Shown: positions 21,062-33,950 of the stretch, in pieces | Numbering within the stretch: the stretch's first letter is position 1 | Layout: each line of letters begins with the position of its first letter | Assembly: GCF_037975245.1 (NCBI RefSeq) | Contig: NC_092577.1 | Coordinates: 19,094,898-19,158,897 of the forward strand | Length of the DNA stretch: 64,000 nucleotides | Source: Apostichopus japonicus | Taxonomy: Eukaryota > Echinodermata > Holothuroidea > Aspidochirotida > Stichopodidae | Reading direction: 5' to 3' | Translations under genes and position numbers: made by a program | Notes under the pieces: model-generated | Told to the model about the DNA's origin: nothing | Databases searched by the model: none | Seen by the model: the letters and a program-made list of their open reading frames with translations, nothing else

Positions 21062-22810
21062 AGCATGATAATCGGTTCTTATCTTTTGTGCCTTCAGGTT
21101 TTTTCTCTGCCATAGGGTGATTGATGTGTATTTGACTGTCCCTCCTGATGCTTTCTTTATCTAAACTTACGAGGCTAGGCCGGGTCTTACTAGCTGTACC
21201 CTAGCCAAGGTGGAGCCTAATTAAAATCAGTATTCACTTAAAATCCGGTACTTTCCAAAATTTGTTCTCAGTTATTATCAATGAACAATCAAGGTGACTG
21301 ATGTCTAGAGCTGAGGTAAATTGACCAAAGGTGACCATATTTGAATATCTGGCATATATAGGGCCAATGCCATTTTGATGCATGCACAAAATGAGTGCAT
21401 CCATACTAGTAAACTCTAGGCTCTGACTAGGCTAAGCCTAGTTCCATGTGCCAGGTCAGTTTTTAGTCTTTATGGCTTGTAAGACCGTTTGTATAGACCT
21501 ACAGGAAAAAGGACTTTGCTTATCATGAGAGTTTTAAGTTGGGTTGACATATTTTTTACCTAACGATAATTAGTAGTTGTTCTGAAGCCACATTGCAGAT
21601 AAATTAATTGTTCTGTTTAATAACAAAATACCAAGATCTCTCGCTTTATGGCAAGGGGCACAATTCTCAAGAGTAAACAGCCACCAACTAGTTTTTAACA
21701 AATGAGCTAAATGATCAATTTACAGGAGGAGGAGGCTTGTGACTACCACTGCACTCTATTGTACCGTATATATAATTTTAAATTTTGGGCTCAAATCCCT
21801 TTCAATTAATGCATGACGTCGCACACCCCGCCTCTCCATTCTCCACTTTTGAAAAAGGATTGTATCTTGTGACCATAATGCAGCAGGACAGTTCGATTGC
21901 AAAAGGGGGGGGGGGATATTTCAATGAAAACATGGGCAATGTATTGTTATCTCTGGTAGGGTCAAATAGAACCCATTCATTAATAGACACCATATTGACT
22001 TTTACTTTTCACATGGCACAGTTGAGAACTACACAGTTGGCACAGTTGAGTTGAGTACCACAAAAATCTTCAGACAAATCATTACAACCCCACCCCTGCC
22101 AACCTAATTGAATTGGGCCCATACAATAGAAAACTTTGAAACTAAAAGCCAAGTGACAGATTATGATCTTTACCCACTGTTCATTTATTGCTTGTTTTTC
22201 TTGTAGAACTAACTGTTGGCCTTGAGAGGAATAGAGAAGGAGAAAGTAAAAAAGGAGCAAAGCTAAGCAAATCCAGAAACAAAGTAGACGCTCCGCTTAG
22301 GAAGAAGTGAGTTGTGACAGAAAAGTTCTGTCATGGATGGCACAAAACTACTTGGAAGAATGTCCTGTCGTTCTCCATTTCCCGGTAGTAGCCAGAGCTT
22401 GAAAGGCCAACAAAGTGGTTGGAAGGCTTCAACTACCAGCGCATAAACTGCCTGACAAAAGTACAGGTGATGGCAATCCTTCAAATACAAGGTGCAGATG
22501 TAATGTTAAAAAACAAAACAACATTGAGGATAAACTTTTGGATGGGTATATGGAGTCGAGGAAACTAATATTTTCATTTGCATGTGACCCATTTGATTGA
22601 GACAATGAAGATAGTACCTACCATCTCGTGCAGTGTGAGGATCATTGCTTTCATTTTATTTGCCAGCAGACAACCACCAACACCTTCCTTTCCTCTTAAG
22701 TTTAAATACCCTAAGAATAGGCTGCTTTAGTGTTATTGGAATATACAACTATTGGCAGGACTATCCAACAAATAGTCTAATATAAAATTAAAATGTCGTT
22801 TGCATAAGGA
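21062..22810. other. Gene-free stretch
   Basis: No supported gene. A 10-base G run lies near 21906. The stretch 22200-22560 has a few longer open frames on both strands but no recognisable domain. Confidence 0.35.
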
Positions 22811-23103
22811 GACTGTTATGTGTGAGAGCTTTGAGGCAGCACAAACCACATGGTCACATGCTTTTCGTTTTTGCAGTCAATCGCTGAATACTGTATCATT
22901 GTGAAGTAGGTCTGGTTGCCCTTTTTCACACTGAAGGTATGGCAATTCTCCAAGTCAAGTCAATTTGGCCCAACCCTCCCCAAACCCACAGCTACAGTAC
23001 AAGTATGTTATCAAGGCTAGTCTACAGTGAATCTCATTGAATGACACTAATGTCTGTAGGTTTATCCCAAGATAGGTCTATGTATGTATAGTAGTTAAGT
23101 TAA
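22811..23103 (+). repeat. Diverged satellite unit flanking the 197-bp array (left)
   Basis: This holds a 'gtgtgagagctttgaggcagcacaaacca' -like start, a 'catgcttttcgtttttgcag' middle and a 'ccctttttcacactgaagg' end. These correspond to the 197-bp units next to it, and even more closely to a segment at 24680-24840 on the other side. Confidence 0.6.
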
Positions 23104-24482
23104 TATGGTTTGCCTAAGGTATTGTCAGGCAACTGGAATAAGTGAGAGTGTGAAGGCAGCACACACCATATTGCTTGGTGTGAAGATTTGCCACATACTC
23201 TTTACTGTTTCTGTTAGTGGCTTAATAAAACTTTGTAATACTTAAGGTTTACACTGGGGGCATATATCTAATTGATCAGTAGACTATACTGTATATGATA
23301 GGCAATTGGCCTAAGGTATTGTCATGCAACTGGAATAAGTGAGAGTGTGAAGGCAGCACACACCATATTGCTTGGTGTGAAGCTTTGCCACATACTCTTT
23401 ACTGTTTCTATTAGTGGCTTAATAATACTTTGTAATACCTAAGGTCTACACTGGGGGCATATATCTAATAGATCAGTAGACTATACTGTATATGATAGGC
23501 AATTGGCCTAAGGTATTGTCATGCAACTGGAATAAGTGAGAGTGTGAAGGCAGCACACACCATATTGCTTGGTGTGAAGCTTTGCCACATACTTTTTACT
23601 GTTTCTGTTAGTGGCTTAATAATACTTTGTAACACTTAAGGTCTACACTGGGGGCATATATGTAATAGATCAGTAGACTATACTGTATATGATAGGCAAT
23701 TGGCCTAAGGTATTGTCATGCAACTGGAATAAGTGAGAGTGTGAAGGCAGCACACACCATATTGCTTGATGCGAAGCTTTGCCACATACTCTTTACTGTT
23801 TCTGTTAGTGGCTTAATAATACTTTGTAATACTTAAGGTCTACACTGGAAGCATATATGTAATAGATCAGTAGACTATACTGTATATGATAGGCGGTTGG
23901 CCTAAGGTATTGTCAGGCAACTGGAATAAGTGAGAGTGTGAAGGCAGCACACACCATATTGCTTGGTGTGAAGCTTTGCCACATACTCTTTACTGTTTCT
24001 GTTAGTGGCTTAATAATACTTTGTAATACTTAAGGTCTACACTGGGGGCATATATGTAATAGATCAGTAGACTATACTGTATATGATAGGCAATTGGCCT
24101 AAGGTATTGTCATGCAACTGGAATAAGTGAGAGTGTGAAGGCAGCACACACCATATTGCTTGATGTGAAGCTTTGCCACATACTCTTTACTGTTTCTGTT
24201 AGTGGCTTAATAATACTTTGTAATACCTAAGGTCTACACTGGGGGCATATATCTTATAGATCAGTAGACTATACTGTATATGATAGGCGGTTGGCCTAAG
24301 GTATTGTCATGCAACTGGAATAAGTGAGAGTGTGAAGGCAGCACACACCATATTGCTTGGTGTGAAGCTTTGCCACATACTCTTTACTGTTTCTGTTAGT
24401 GGCTGAATAGTACTTTGTAAAACTTAAGGTCTACACTGGGGGCATATATCTAATAGATCAGTAGACTATACTTTATATGATA
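23104..24482 (+). repeat. 197-bp tandem satellite, seven copies
   Basis: The phrase 'ggcaattggcctaaggtatt' or a close variant starts at about 23104, 23301, 23498, 23695, 23892, 24089 and 24286, exactly 197 bp apart. Copies differ by a few percent. Some copies share particular variants (ggcggttgg in the 23892 and 24286 units), suggesting higher-order or recent duplication. No coding frame. Confidence 0.95.
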
Positions 24483-24659
24483 TGTATATGATACAATATA
24501 GGTTTCTCTTAGTTATGAGAGTGTTAGTATATTTCAAGATATCACTAGTGTGTAGAGTAAGCAATAAACCACCCATCCCACCCCCCCCAACCCAGAACAG
24601 GCTATTGTACAGTACAAATGTCAGCAGGCCTACACAAAGAATAGCATAGGATTTTAATG

Positions 24660-24845
24660 TGGTGTGCAATATCAGGTGACTTATTCGTGAGAGTGTGAAG
24701 GTAGCATATACGGTCTAGTTAGGCTTCAAGCTTAGCCACATGCTTTTCATTTTGCAGTCAATGGCTGAAATATTGTATCATTGTGTAGATTTTGCACCAC
24801 AGTATGTTGCCCTTTTTCACATTGAAGGTATGTCAATATATTACA
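24660..24845 (+). repeat. Diverged satellite unit flanking the 197-bp array (right)
   Basis: A segment from 'gtgagagtgtgaaggtagcat' to 'ccctttttcacattgaaggtat' resembles the segment at 22811-22960. The two diverged edge units bracket the homogeneous array, a pattern expected when the array centre is renewed by unequal exchange. Confidence 0.6.
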
Positions 24846-27550
24846 TTTTCTTGTTGTGCAGTTTCCTTCCAAATGATCTATCCTTTTCTCCCCCTAAAAA
24901 TTAAATTAAAAGCTGCCTCAGTTGTTGAAATGTTCCCAAGATTTTTTCTGTATTGATAGAAATATCAGTTTTTGGTTCCAATGATAATTTGTAGTCATGC
25001 AGGTGGATGAGTGACGTGTTTGTGATGCGTTGCTTTTAAACTTGATATCTCAAGAAAAGAAGCTTGGACCAATTTCATATTAAAAACGTTGTTGTGACAT
25101 GTTGAGTTCAAGAATCAAGAGATATTGTTTTTGGTGGTCAAAGGTCATGTGTAGTCAGAATGTGAAAACCTTGCAAACCATATCTATATGCTGAGCACAA
25201 GAAGACAATAATTTTGGTCATCAGCTGCCGATGTGAGTATTAATTGTCACGTCTCAATACTCTTTGCTAATTGGTCTAATGCAAGCGGCAGCAACATTTG
25301 GGATCGATTTAAAGCAAGAGAAGGTACACATTTTCATGCACTTAATCAACAGTCTTTCTCCAACATGGAGAAGATTGTAATGAACTTGGTTCCTTGCTGT
25401 GGAAATTTTCTCTTCAGGTAAGTGTGTGACTTGTCTTTCTCTTTTTTTTTTTAATAAGCTGTACAGGTTTTTCCTCACAGAAATTACTCATTCTCTGCAA
25501 TTGTGTTAACAAGGCAATGGTCATCTGATGTCAGTAGAATGTGATTTCAAATCCATGTGAACAACATGATATTATTAACTGGACTGGATTTTTTTTTTTC
25601 ATTTGAATATTCTTGTCAGAATCAATACATGAAATCATAACAGAAGGTGAAAGTATATTTCTGAACAAGAAATGCTGCTAGTGAATATTGTTTACCCTGT
25701 GAGCCTATAATATGCAGTTTTTAGTAGTTGTCATTGTTAAACATAGATTTCCCAAAATCGTGTAAAATAGATTTCAAAACAATTCAGAACTTTTGGTATT
25801 TACTGTACATAAGTGCAGTGAATGTGTTTACATCTAGAGGCTCTCACACAGAGCAACAATTTGAGTTCCAGTGACCTATCAAATGGAAAGTTTTAAAAAG
25901 CGCTACAAAAGATGTCAATGATGCCATCTGTGATCTTTCAAAGCAACGCTAGAGTCAATCAGACCCCACCCCCCCATAATAAAAGTTGTGCCCCTCCCAT
26001 GAACAAATCCTACCCAAAGGAAGCTTGATGTTTATGCTGAAAACCTTTATACCTTGCCTTCTTCTGCTGTTCACTGTGACAGGACACAATAAAAAGAACA
26101 TAGCAATGATAAAATCTTGTTTGTTATCCTTTTCTTTGTGCTTTTCATTATTTTGCCTGTACCAAACAGTGTCCCTCTCCACCCCACCCTGACTGCACGT
26201 AAGAGGGAACTAATGACACTGTTAAGGTTCATCACATACTACTAGTCAGAGCCTGACAATGTTCCACTCTCCCCCACCCCCATGTTTTCATGTGGGACTT
26301 ATTGTGTATATAAATAATTTTTGACCTTTCACATGACATTTCCAGTCACAGGCCCTTTTAATTTTTTCCATTGTCCCCCTTCTCCTACTCAAACAAAGAC
26401 CAGATGTGCTTTTGTAATCGACTTCTACAAGCTTCCTAGGAGACGATAGTAAATAATTTGAAAAAAAAAAACCACTCCTAGAAGCAACAATACCCCTCCC
26501 CAAGCTGGTATTTAAAAATCCTGTGAACCCACTTACTAACAAATAATAAGTTTTGGGTAAAATCAATTGCTGATTTCTACATATTTATTTGACATTATTA
26601 CAGTACAGTCATGGTGAGATTGAATATCTGGGATGATGGTCTAAAGAAAAAATGCATGATGGGCGATGTATGGATAAAATGATTGTTGCTGTACATAATA
26701 ATAAGATCATTTAAGCAAGCAAACCCTCTTATTGTAGCATCATATTATTAAATCTATGGCTGATGCTATAATATTACTAGTGACTTAGTTCAAGCAAAGT
26801 TTCTGTACAACTAGCCTATTATGATAATTTAGGAAAAATGCAACATCAAGCAACCACTTATGCTATATATTAAATGATAGAAGTTTCGCCTTTGAGCCAC
26901 ACTTCGCAAATCACGATAGGGGTATATCGTTGCACAGTATGGTATGATTCATGGATAGGTATGGGTTCCACTATTTCTGCTAGCGCAAGTTAGCTCTATA
27001 CATTTTCCCCGCTGACGCACGAAAGTTCTGTACAATATGATGTAACATTTATTTTTGGCATGTTCGATGTTGATAAACGATGGGGGAGAGTGGTTTTTAG
27101 ATAATCCTTTTATTAACTGTAATGCGTTTAAATCATTACATAAATTAATGTCAATCCCTTATAAATCATTATTAATAATGAAAAAAGGGGAGCTTAGAAT
27201 CATATCAATCTCTTCAATGGCTTTGTCATATTTCAATTAATAACAATGTATATTCTCAACACCAAAAGATAATGGTACAGTCCAAGTTGAAACGGACGAG
27301 ATTCAAGCCAAAATAAAGATGGGGAGGAAGTTTGCCGTGAAGAATATCTGTTTTGAATTGTAAACCGGATTACAAGTTTTCGTGAAAAATGCTTTATAGA
27401 CGACTATTTTTTCGTTTTAAGGGTGCAATTTCGTACTAAATCGTTCGAGCATTTCAAATTTTGGCATCCTAAATACCAAAATCGAGTTTCGTCTGTCGGA
27501 TAGAAAAGGAATGGAGCATAGTCAATAGCTACGGAAGATCAAATTTCCCG
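24846..27550. other. Mostly gene-free stretch
   Basis: No gene can be supported firmly. An exon-like segment ends at a CTTCAG|GTAAGT donor at 25417 with an open plus frame from 25233 that has no recognisable domain. C-rich runs occur near 25970 and 26275. Confidence 0.35.
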
Positions 27551-27559
27551 CGAATACCG

Positions 27560-29200
27560 CAAGAATGCCCGAGGCAGCAAAAATCCTTATGTCCGTACCA
27601 CTAAAGGGCGGATTTTCAAATGGTTTGGTTACAGTGTCGGGTTTCAATATACGGGGTTGCAGGAGCCGTTCACAAGTGGGTAGTCTTGTTTAGTTCTGCG
27701 TGGAAATAGTCGTTGGGCGGGTGCCCCGAGGATGTCGTCTGTGGGGGTATCGCGTTACTCAAGCAGTGCTAAATATTGGTCTTCACCATCCTCTTTTGCC
27801 TTTGTAACAAACGCTTAGCTATCTGTACAGTCATTTCGGCTATACGATTCGACTGAGGGTGGTACGGACTAGAGACGTTGTACGGTGAAATTTAAACAAA
27901 TGTGAAAAACAATTACTGCTTAATTGTGGCCCTTGTCACTTACAAGATTGTCTGGTATCCAAAGTCGTGCAAATTGAGACTTGAACTCAGACAAATTTGT
28001 TAGTACAGTTTCGCTTTTGGTGTTTGGGAGATGTGCCATTGCAAAATATCCAGAATAGTAATCAATAAAAATTAAAGAATCTTTACCTTTAATCTTAAGA
28101 AATCTGCACAAGTTTTGTCAATGCATTGGCAACTGCCGCATGATGTTACAAATCTCACATTTAGATATAAGATATAAAGATGTTAAATCTCTGACCGCTA
28201 TGAATTTCTACAAGAATATCACGCCTCATTTTAAGTGCAACAATAACTTTATCACCCTGAATAGTATGTCGCCATTTACAGTAATTTCATGCTTGTAGCT
28301 CCAATGAGGCATTGCGCAGACTGGCAGTTCTGACCGTGTATCAGGCCAACACTCTCCGATATATTTCGCAAGTGTTTGCAAACTAATGCCTTCTATTGTT
28401 AGTTGTCTTAGTTTCATTAAGTTATCATTTGAAATAGCAAGCAACATTTCAAATTCTATTTCAAATTCTTTCTCTCCTAGATTATCAGCCAAGCTACACC
28501 TAGACAACGTAAGAATGGGATGGTTTGGTAGTGCCGTTTGGCCGTGACGTTTTGTATCCCGCATGGCGGGTCACGTAAAAAGCATATTCGTGCAACCTCT
28601 TAAAGGGGCGCACTTTCTCTGGACAAATTGGCAATAAATGTTGCCACATAGGTAACTATACCCATGAACCTCCGGAGGCTCTCCTTGTTATGTGGAGGCT
28701 CCATTTCACTTATCGCCCTTACCTTTTCTGGGTGTGGCTTCAGTCCATTAGAAGTTAACACATGTCCCAAATATGAAATGTGTGGCTTTCTTAATTGACA
28801 TTTGTCCGTGCTTGACTTAACATTTCTGTCTCTTGCCAGTTGCAACAATTGTTCCAAACGTTGGTCATGCTCAACGTCGTCTTTTCCCCACACAAGAATA
28901 TCGCCGGCTACGATCTCAATGCCTTCCAGATCTTCAAACACCTGACTCATCAACACTTGGAAGATAATGGTGTCTTGCATGTTCACAGGTTGGTACTTTC
29001 CTCGTCAAGGTTGACCTGCCTGAACCTAGAGCTGGCGTCCAGCACAGAAAATACTTGGGCGTCTGGCATCCGTGAAATCACCTCTTCTATCGTGCGCATT
29101 GGGAAGTGTTCCCTTTGGAAGGCTTTGTTCCAATCCCGTGGATCTATACAAATCCTAATTTTATTACGCTTGATTACGGTGACCACTCACCCATGCGAAC
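27560..29200 (-). pseudogene. Decayed Gypsy-type pol: RT, linker and integrase pieces
   Basis: Reading down the minus strand: RT start (29186-28990) with IRICIDPRDWNKAF and FSVLDAS; RT palm/thumb and connection (28986-28600) with ILVWGKDDVEHDQRL, KPHISYLGHVLTSNGLKP and SLRRFMGIVTYVATFI; then a LINE tail insertion; then the linker before integrase (28510-28226) with WPDTRSELPV; integrase core (28111-27920) with FIDYYSGYFAMAHLP, IPDNLVSDKGHN; and remnants of the core end (27890-27750) with SPYHPQSNRIAEMTVQ. Frames change between pieces. The usual YVDD region is decayed and most of RNase H is missing at the LINE insertion. No LTRs are visible. A dead element. Confidence 0.8.
28506..28583 (+). 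mobile_element. 5'-truncated Tx1-like LINE tail, ~75 bp
   Basis: Matches the last part of the LINE at 43062-48025, from 'agaatgggatggtttggtag' to the terminal CACGTAAAAAGC, including the 3' stem-loop with CCCGC/GCGGG. It lies within the Gypsy pol relic, at a place where part of RNase H is lost. I find no target duplication, so insertion may have come with a deletion. Confidence 0.75.
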
Positions 29201-31930
29201 GCAGTAGTCCATCGGGGCAGGCTCGATATCCTTCACTGTTGCACATATTTAGTACCAAGGTTTGATCACATATTATGGTGTGTTTTCATAAACTTATTAC
29301 AATTCTCGATGTTGGATGGTTCGGTAAGTGTTATCTTAAGAGTAAACAGCAGTTTAAGACGGACTCATTTAGTCCGCTTTGCGTTGTTAGGACTTCTCCG
29401 AACGCAGCGATTTTTTCACTCAAGAGCCAATCAAAATCATTATTGTATGGCATGTGATATGTCAGCTGATACAGAAACTGCTCGGCTCGGCGTGATGTTT
29501 ATGCACTGACTGGTTTTGTTGACCTTTGGTCCGTGTCCGTTTCTTTGCACGTAAAAAGCACACACGTTTATACGTGTTTACAATTAGTCTGCATAACGTA
29601 CTGCATAACAAGAGAACGATGGGCTGAAAATCTAACGAAATTTACAGCCAACAGTTGGCAAACCGACGTCAACTGTGCCGAGATATGAAGCAGTATTGAG
29701 GGTGGCAAATTTTCATACCTAGGAGGTGCTTCCATGATTCAGTACACGAACGATGAAGGTAATTCAAGGCCTGTTACTAATACTCATGTTAGAGCATTAC
29801 TGTGACAAGAAAACTTCCTCAAGTGATACGAATGCCAACTATGACAATTTAGGACAAGGCTCTTCAATACTATACTATTACTAATTTGCCTTAGACTAGA
29901 AGTGATTAACGTAGCACCTATGAAGGATAGATCGACAGCTACTATATACTGATATCTGTTATATTTATTTCATGTTTTATTTGTCATGAAACAAAGAAAT
30001 GAAATCAACACCTGTGTAGGTTCGATAGGCAGACTAACGTTAGGCCTATCAATATTCAATGTCAGCCTAGGCCTATGGTCTAGCCTCTAGTCTTGGATTA
30101 ATTTGTCAAAACAGGGCCTAAGCCCAGAGCATGTCTCCATGGCTGCTGGTAGTACTGGCACACACACAAACAAATGTAGCGTGTAATGTAGCTTATATAC
30201 AGGCCACTAAGTAAATAGGCCTAGGCAATGCTGTATATTGCCTAGTCTCAGATCCCTTCTTGTATTTTGTACACCTAACAAAGCGAGTTGGCATATGTAA
30301 GTTTCCAGCTAATTTAGCATCAGCATGGCACTCGATTTAGTTGCACCTATAGCCTTATTACAGCTCTTTAAAAATTTGGAAAACAAAAATTCATATCAAA
30401 GCATCTTGCTTGGTTTATTTTACTTTGATGCATGTATGGAGAGGCCTTCTTTTAGTATGGGAAATCCAGTCAAGTAGCATTGCATGTGTTCTGAAATCTT
30501 TGAAGTGTGTGGGTTTGTAACTATACCCTACCAAGCTCATGGCTCCAGACTTACACTGAAATAAATTGAGGCATATTAGTCAGTTGAGTTCCAGTGTAGG
30601 CAATTAATGTGAACCAACATTTTTTTTTGGATTTGTTGCAGATGAAAGTGCAGGCCCATCGGCGCCAAAGACAAGGATATTTGCGGTGCTCCCTCTACAG
30701 AGATTTCTCTGGCACAATCAGGACTCAAGTTTTCAAAAGGAAGATCCGTTAGGGGGCAGACAGAATAGCTGTCTCAGTGTCTGACACGAGATGCTGACAA
30801 ACAGCTCAAAGAAGCTGCTGTGATGAAAGGATGACAGTGCCCAAGACATTCTGTCTACTTCTTCCTAAGCAAGTGGCTTTGGGTGTTGGTCATGTTGATA
30901 GTGACGAGGAAGTCATATCACTCAGAAAGGATTGTTTGTGTAACCATGGTCAATGTTTTGTTGATAATTTTCTTTCATTCATTTGATCTTTTCCGTTCTT
31001 TTTCTTATTTTGTTTTATTCATTTCACAATGAATAACTTACTGTGGTAGATTGAGGAGTTCCCTAAACTTTCACTTTTATGCTACTACTACAGGGCAACA
31101 GTTTGTGGTCAGGTGGCCCTGTGTGACCTTTGTCATTTTTGAACATAGTTATTGTTTTGTGTGGCCCTTGTTTTCTAGGAATACATGCGGGAGAAATAGA
31201 CAGTTTAATAGCTATTTTGTTTTGGTACGAATATTCTTGGTGATGGATGTGTAACAACAAATTTATTTAAGGACACTGATGAGACCCATATATAAGTTTA
31301 GATTCGGGTTAAGTAATGTGCCTGGTAAATATTTAGTAACTTAATTGACAGCTGGTAGGTCAATGGGCCCAGATACCAGGGAGTGAAGAGCAAGCTGATC
31401 AAGAGCCGTTCAGTGAGCAAACCTACCCCAGAGACTTCCCCCAACAGAGTGAACCTGCCTCTGATCGAAGTAACCCAAGGAAGTAATTATATTTCGCGAC
31501 TTTTAAGTTGGTTGACCTGCGCCGCGATTGTGTTCTAACTTCGGACTTTTAGGCAGTTTTTTTTCAAATAAGTTCAGTGGATTTCTTGTTAGACGTAACA
31601 GCTCTGATCTGTTAGTTACCCATTTATATCATTTAAATTTTTCTTTAAGTTTAAGTGACCCCATTGTTTTTAATACAAGATTCATGTGCATAGTAAACCT
31701 ACTATTTTTCCTTATGTTTACTTTTGTGTGAGCGTTACGCCTTTTCAAGTTGTCCCCATGATCTCAGAGTCATCCGGTCCTTCTCTCATGAGAAGGTGCT
31801 ACTTGTAATTTTCCCAAACCTAAAAACATATATTTTTGCCTGGTGACTGCGTTTTTGACCAGCTACATTTGCGTTAAAGGTGAGTCTCGAGGCAGACTTC
31901 AGGAGACGGACAGTGTTTAAAAATGCATAT
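29201..31930. other. Mostly gene-free stretch
   Basis: A 50-bp LINE tail (ORF1-only family) lies near 29510-29560, ending CACGTAAAAAGC. At 30643 there is a good acceptor (GGATTTGTTGCAG) before a short open frame (DESAGPSAPKTRIFAVLPLQ...) without a recognised domain. 'taggcctag' words are frequent at 30040-30240. No gene is supported. Confidence 0.4.
29510..29562 (+). mobile_element. ~50-bp LINE tail (ORF1-only family)
   Basis: Contains 'ggttttgttgacctttggtc', the 'cgtgtccgtttctttg' block and terminal CACGTAAAAAGC, identical in plan to the ends at 17229 and 36253. Severely 5'-truncated. No convincing target duplication. Confidence 0.7.
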
Positions 31931-33045
31931 GTTCAAATTATGCTTAACACAACATAAATTTGTTGTTTTCGAAAAATAACACTGCTTTAAGAATCCAACA
32001 ACTCTTAAAATATTCTTCGGACATTCCTCTTTTACTTCAGCCAACACATCCTGGTTCTTAATACTGTGTTTAATTATTTTATCATCTTGCTGTGACAAGG
32101 AACTGCTGTTTAATTGTCGTACAGTAAAACGTATAAGAATGACGTTATTTGTTTATTGTTTACTCTTTACATAACACCTCTCTTAGCACCCAACAACTGT
32201 TAAAATGTTCTTCAGACGTTCCTATATAGCTTTCAACCAACATAACCTGGTCCTAAGTACTGTTAGTGAAGTTAAATTATGTTATCATCTTGCTGTGACA
32301 AGAAACTGCTCTATTTTCATGATAGTACAACGTATAAGAGTGACGTCATATGTATATTGTTTACTCGTAAAATAACACCTCTCCTAGCACCCAAAAACTA
32401 TTTAAATATCATTATGATATCGCTCCATTACTTTCAACCAACATATCCTGTTTCTAAATAAGTCCAAGAACAATTAAATTATGTCGTTTCCATGTTGCTG
32501 TTACAAGGAACTCATGAGTTTTGATTGCCGTCCAACCTATAACAGTGACGTCATATGTTTACTGTTTACTTGTAAAGTATTACCTCCTTTAGCATCCAAC
32601 AACTCTTCAAGCATTCTAAGGACATTTCTTTAGAACATCCAACCAACAAACCTTCAAGTTAGTTCTAAATATGTTCAGTAACATTTAAAAACTATTATCA
32701 TGTTGCTGTGAATAGTCGTTGCTGATTTTTAATTTAGCCCACACTTCATAGTGAGGTAATTTGTTGTTTACCAACAAGATAACATCTCTCCAAGCATCCA
32801 ACAACTCCTAATCTCAGATCATCCCTCTATACCTGTCAACAAAAGCATCTTGGTTCTAATAAGTTCAAATGCATTTAAATGCCGTTTTCGTGTTGCTGTG
32901 ACAAGGAACTGCTTTGTTGTAATCGTCGTACACCGCATAAGAGTGACGTCATTTGTTTGTTGTTTACTCGAAAAATAACACCTCTCCAATCATCCAACAT
33001 CGTGAAAAATGTTCCTAGGACATCCCTCTAAAACTGTAGGCAAAC
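31930..33045. repeat. ~200-bp satellite carrying TGACGTCA, about five copies
   Basis: Units share 'cttgctgtgacaaggaactgc', 'gtataagagtgacgtca' and 'aataacacctctcctagcac' blocks. The TGACGTCA-like site starts at 32140 (TGACGTTA), 32341, 32546, 32752 (decayed) and 32944, giving steps of 201, 205, 206 and 192 bp. Divergence between units is much higher than in the 197-bp array. Confidence 0.85.
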
Positions 33046-33064
33046 TATCTGTAGGCAAACTATC

Positions 33065-33160
33065 TAAACGAAGCGCCACCATGGGTTGGCGCGAAGCGTA
33101 CAATAAAATTTTGGCCGAAGATGCCTCCCAGATCGCTGGAAATGACACTTCACAGGCCTT
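33065..33160 (+). repeat. Interspersed repeat copy, inverse of one at 18741-18875
   Basis: 'gaagcgccaccatgggttgg', 'cgcgaagcgtac' and 'aaaattttggcc' blocks match the reverse complement of 18790-18870. Confidence 0.65.
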
Positions 33161-33224
33161 GTAAGTTGCATCTAAGCATTGTCTATTTTTAAATTACTAG
33201 CGATATCATAGAGAAAATTTGCTC

Positions 33225-33425
33225 GGGGGGGGGGGGCGGTCGCCCCTTCCAGAAATGCGTCATGTTTCCCGACGACTCGGTCGAGTTCAAGACCAGCCAC
33301 AGTTTGTTCCATTGCACAATTGTTCAAGCCGTCCATACACACACACACGTTATGCTAGACCATATATTATAGTGTATATATATAGATACATTAGTGAGAG
33401 AGGAAACATGGAAACGTCAACTAGA
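33225..33425 (-). mobile_element. Truncated inverted copy of the Helitron 5' region
   Basis: The reverse complement of 33285-33421 matches 38245-38385 over about 140 bp, including the frame VAGLELD, the (GT)n tract and a 'gatacattagtgagag' segment. In the minus strand the protein-like match ends after about 20 residues, so only the very start of the Helitron and its upstream sequence are present here, in the opposite orientation. A 13-base G run sits next to it. Confidence 0.65.
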
Positions 33426-33689
33426 GCACCAATGGTGCAGAAGCTCATACCTTTTCGAGTTTAAAAATGTAGGGCCCACAAAACTTTATGGCCCACCAAA
33501 TTTCAGAATACAGCAGAATACTGGCCACACCACTGGCTATAATTCTTATATCCCCCTTTAAATCCTGTTTTACCCACTCTCTCAAACAATACCACTGACC
33601 TACCCTATTAAACTTCCTCCCCTCTACCTGAGCAGAGCTGAAGTATGGAACGCGAAAAGGGCAACCGTATTTCGTTGCCTAAACTAAGT

Positions 33690-33950
33690 TTGTTGCTGTC
33701 TAAACTAAAGCTGTTGCTGCTAGTTTACCATGTTGCTGTTGTTCGTTGATGTCTAAACTTACGTTGATGTCTTAAGTCACGTTGACGACTAAACGCGCCT
33801 TAATGTCCAAACTCACGTTGATTTCTATACCTTACGGTTGATGTCTAAACTCACGTTGATGTCTAAACCTATCGTTTCTAAGTTAGCTTACGGTTGATGT
33901 CTAAACTCACGTTGATGTCTACACTTTCGTTGCTATCTAAAGTTCCGTTG
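33690..33950 (+). repeat. ~18-bp minisatellite (ttgatgtctaaactcacg)
   Basis: Multiple imperfect units of 'gttgatgtctaaactcac' and shorter variants occur head to tail, starting from 'ttgctgtctaaactaaagct'. No coding meaning is evident. Confidence 0.8.

Noticed and set aside
22811-24845. CRISPR-like array
   Set aside because: The units are contiguous 197-bp tandem repeats with no unique spacers, in a eukaryotic genome.
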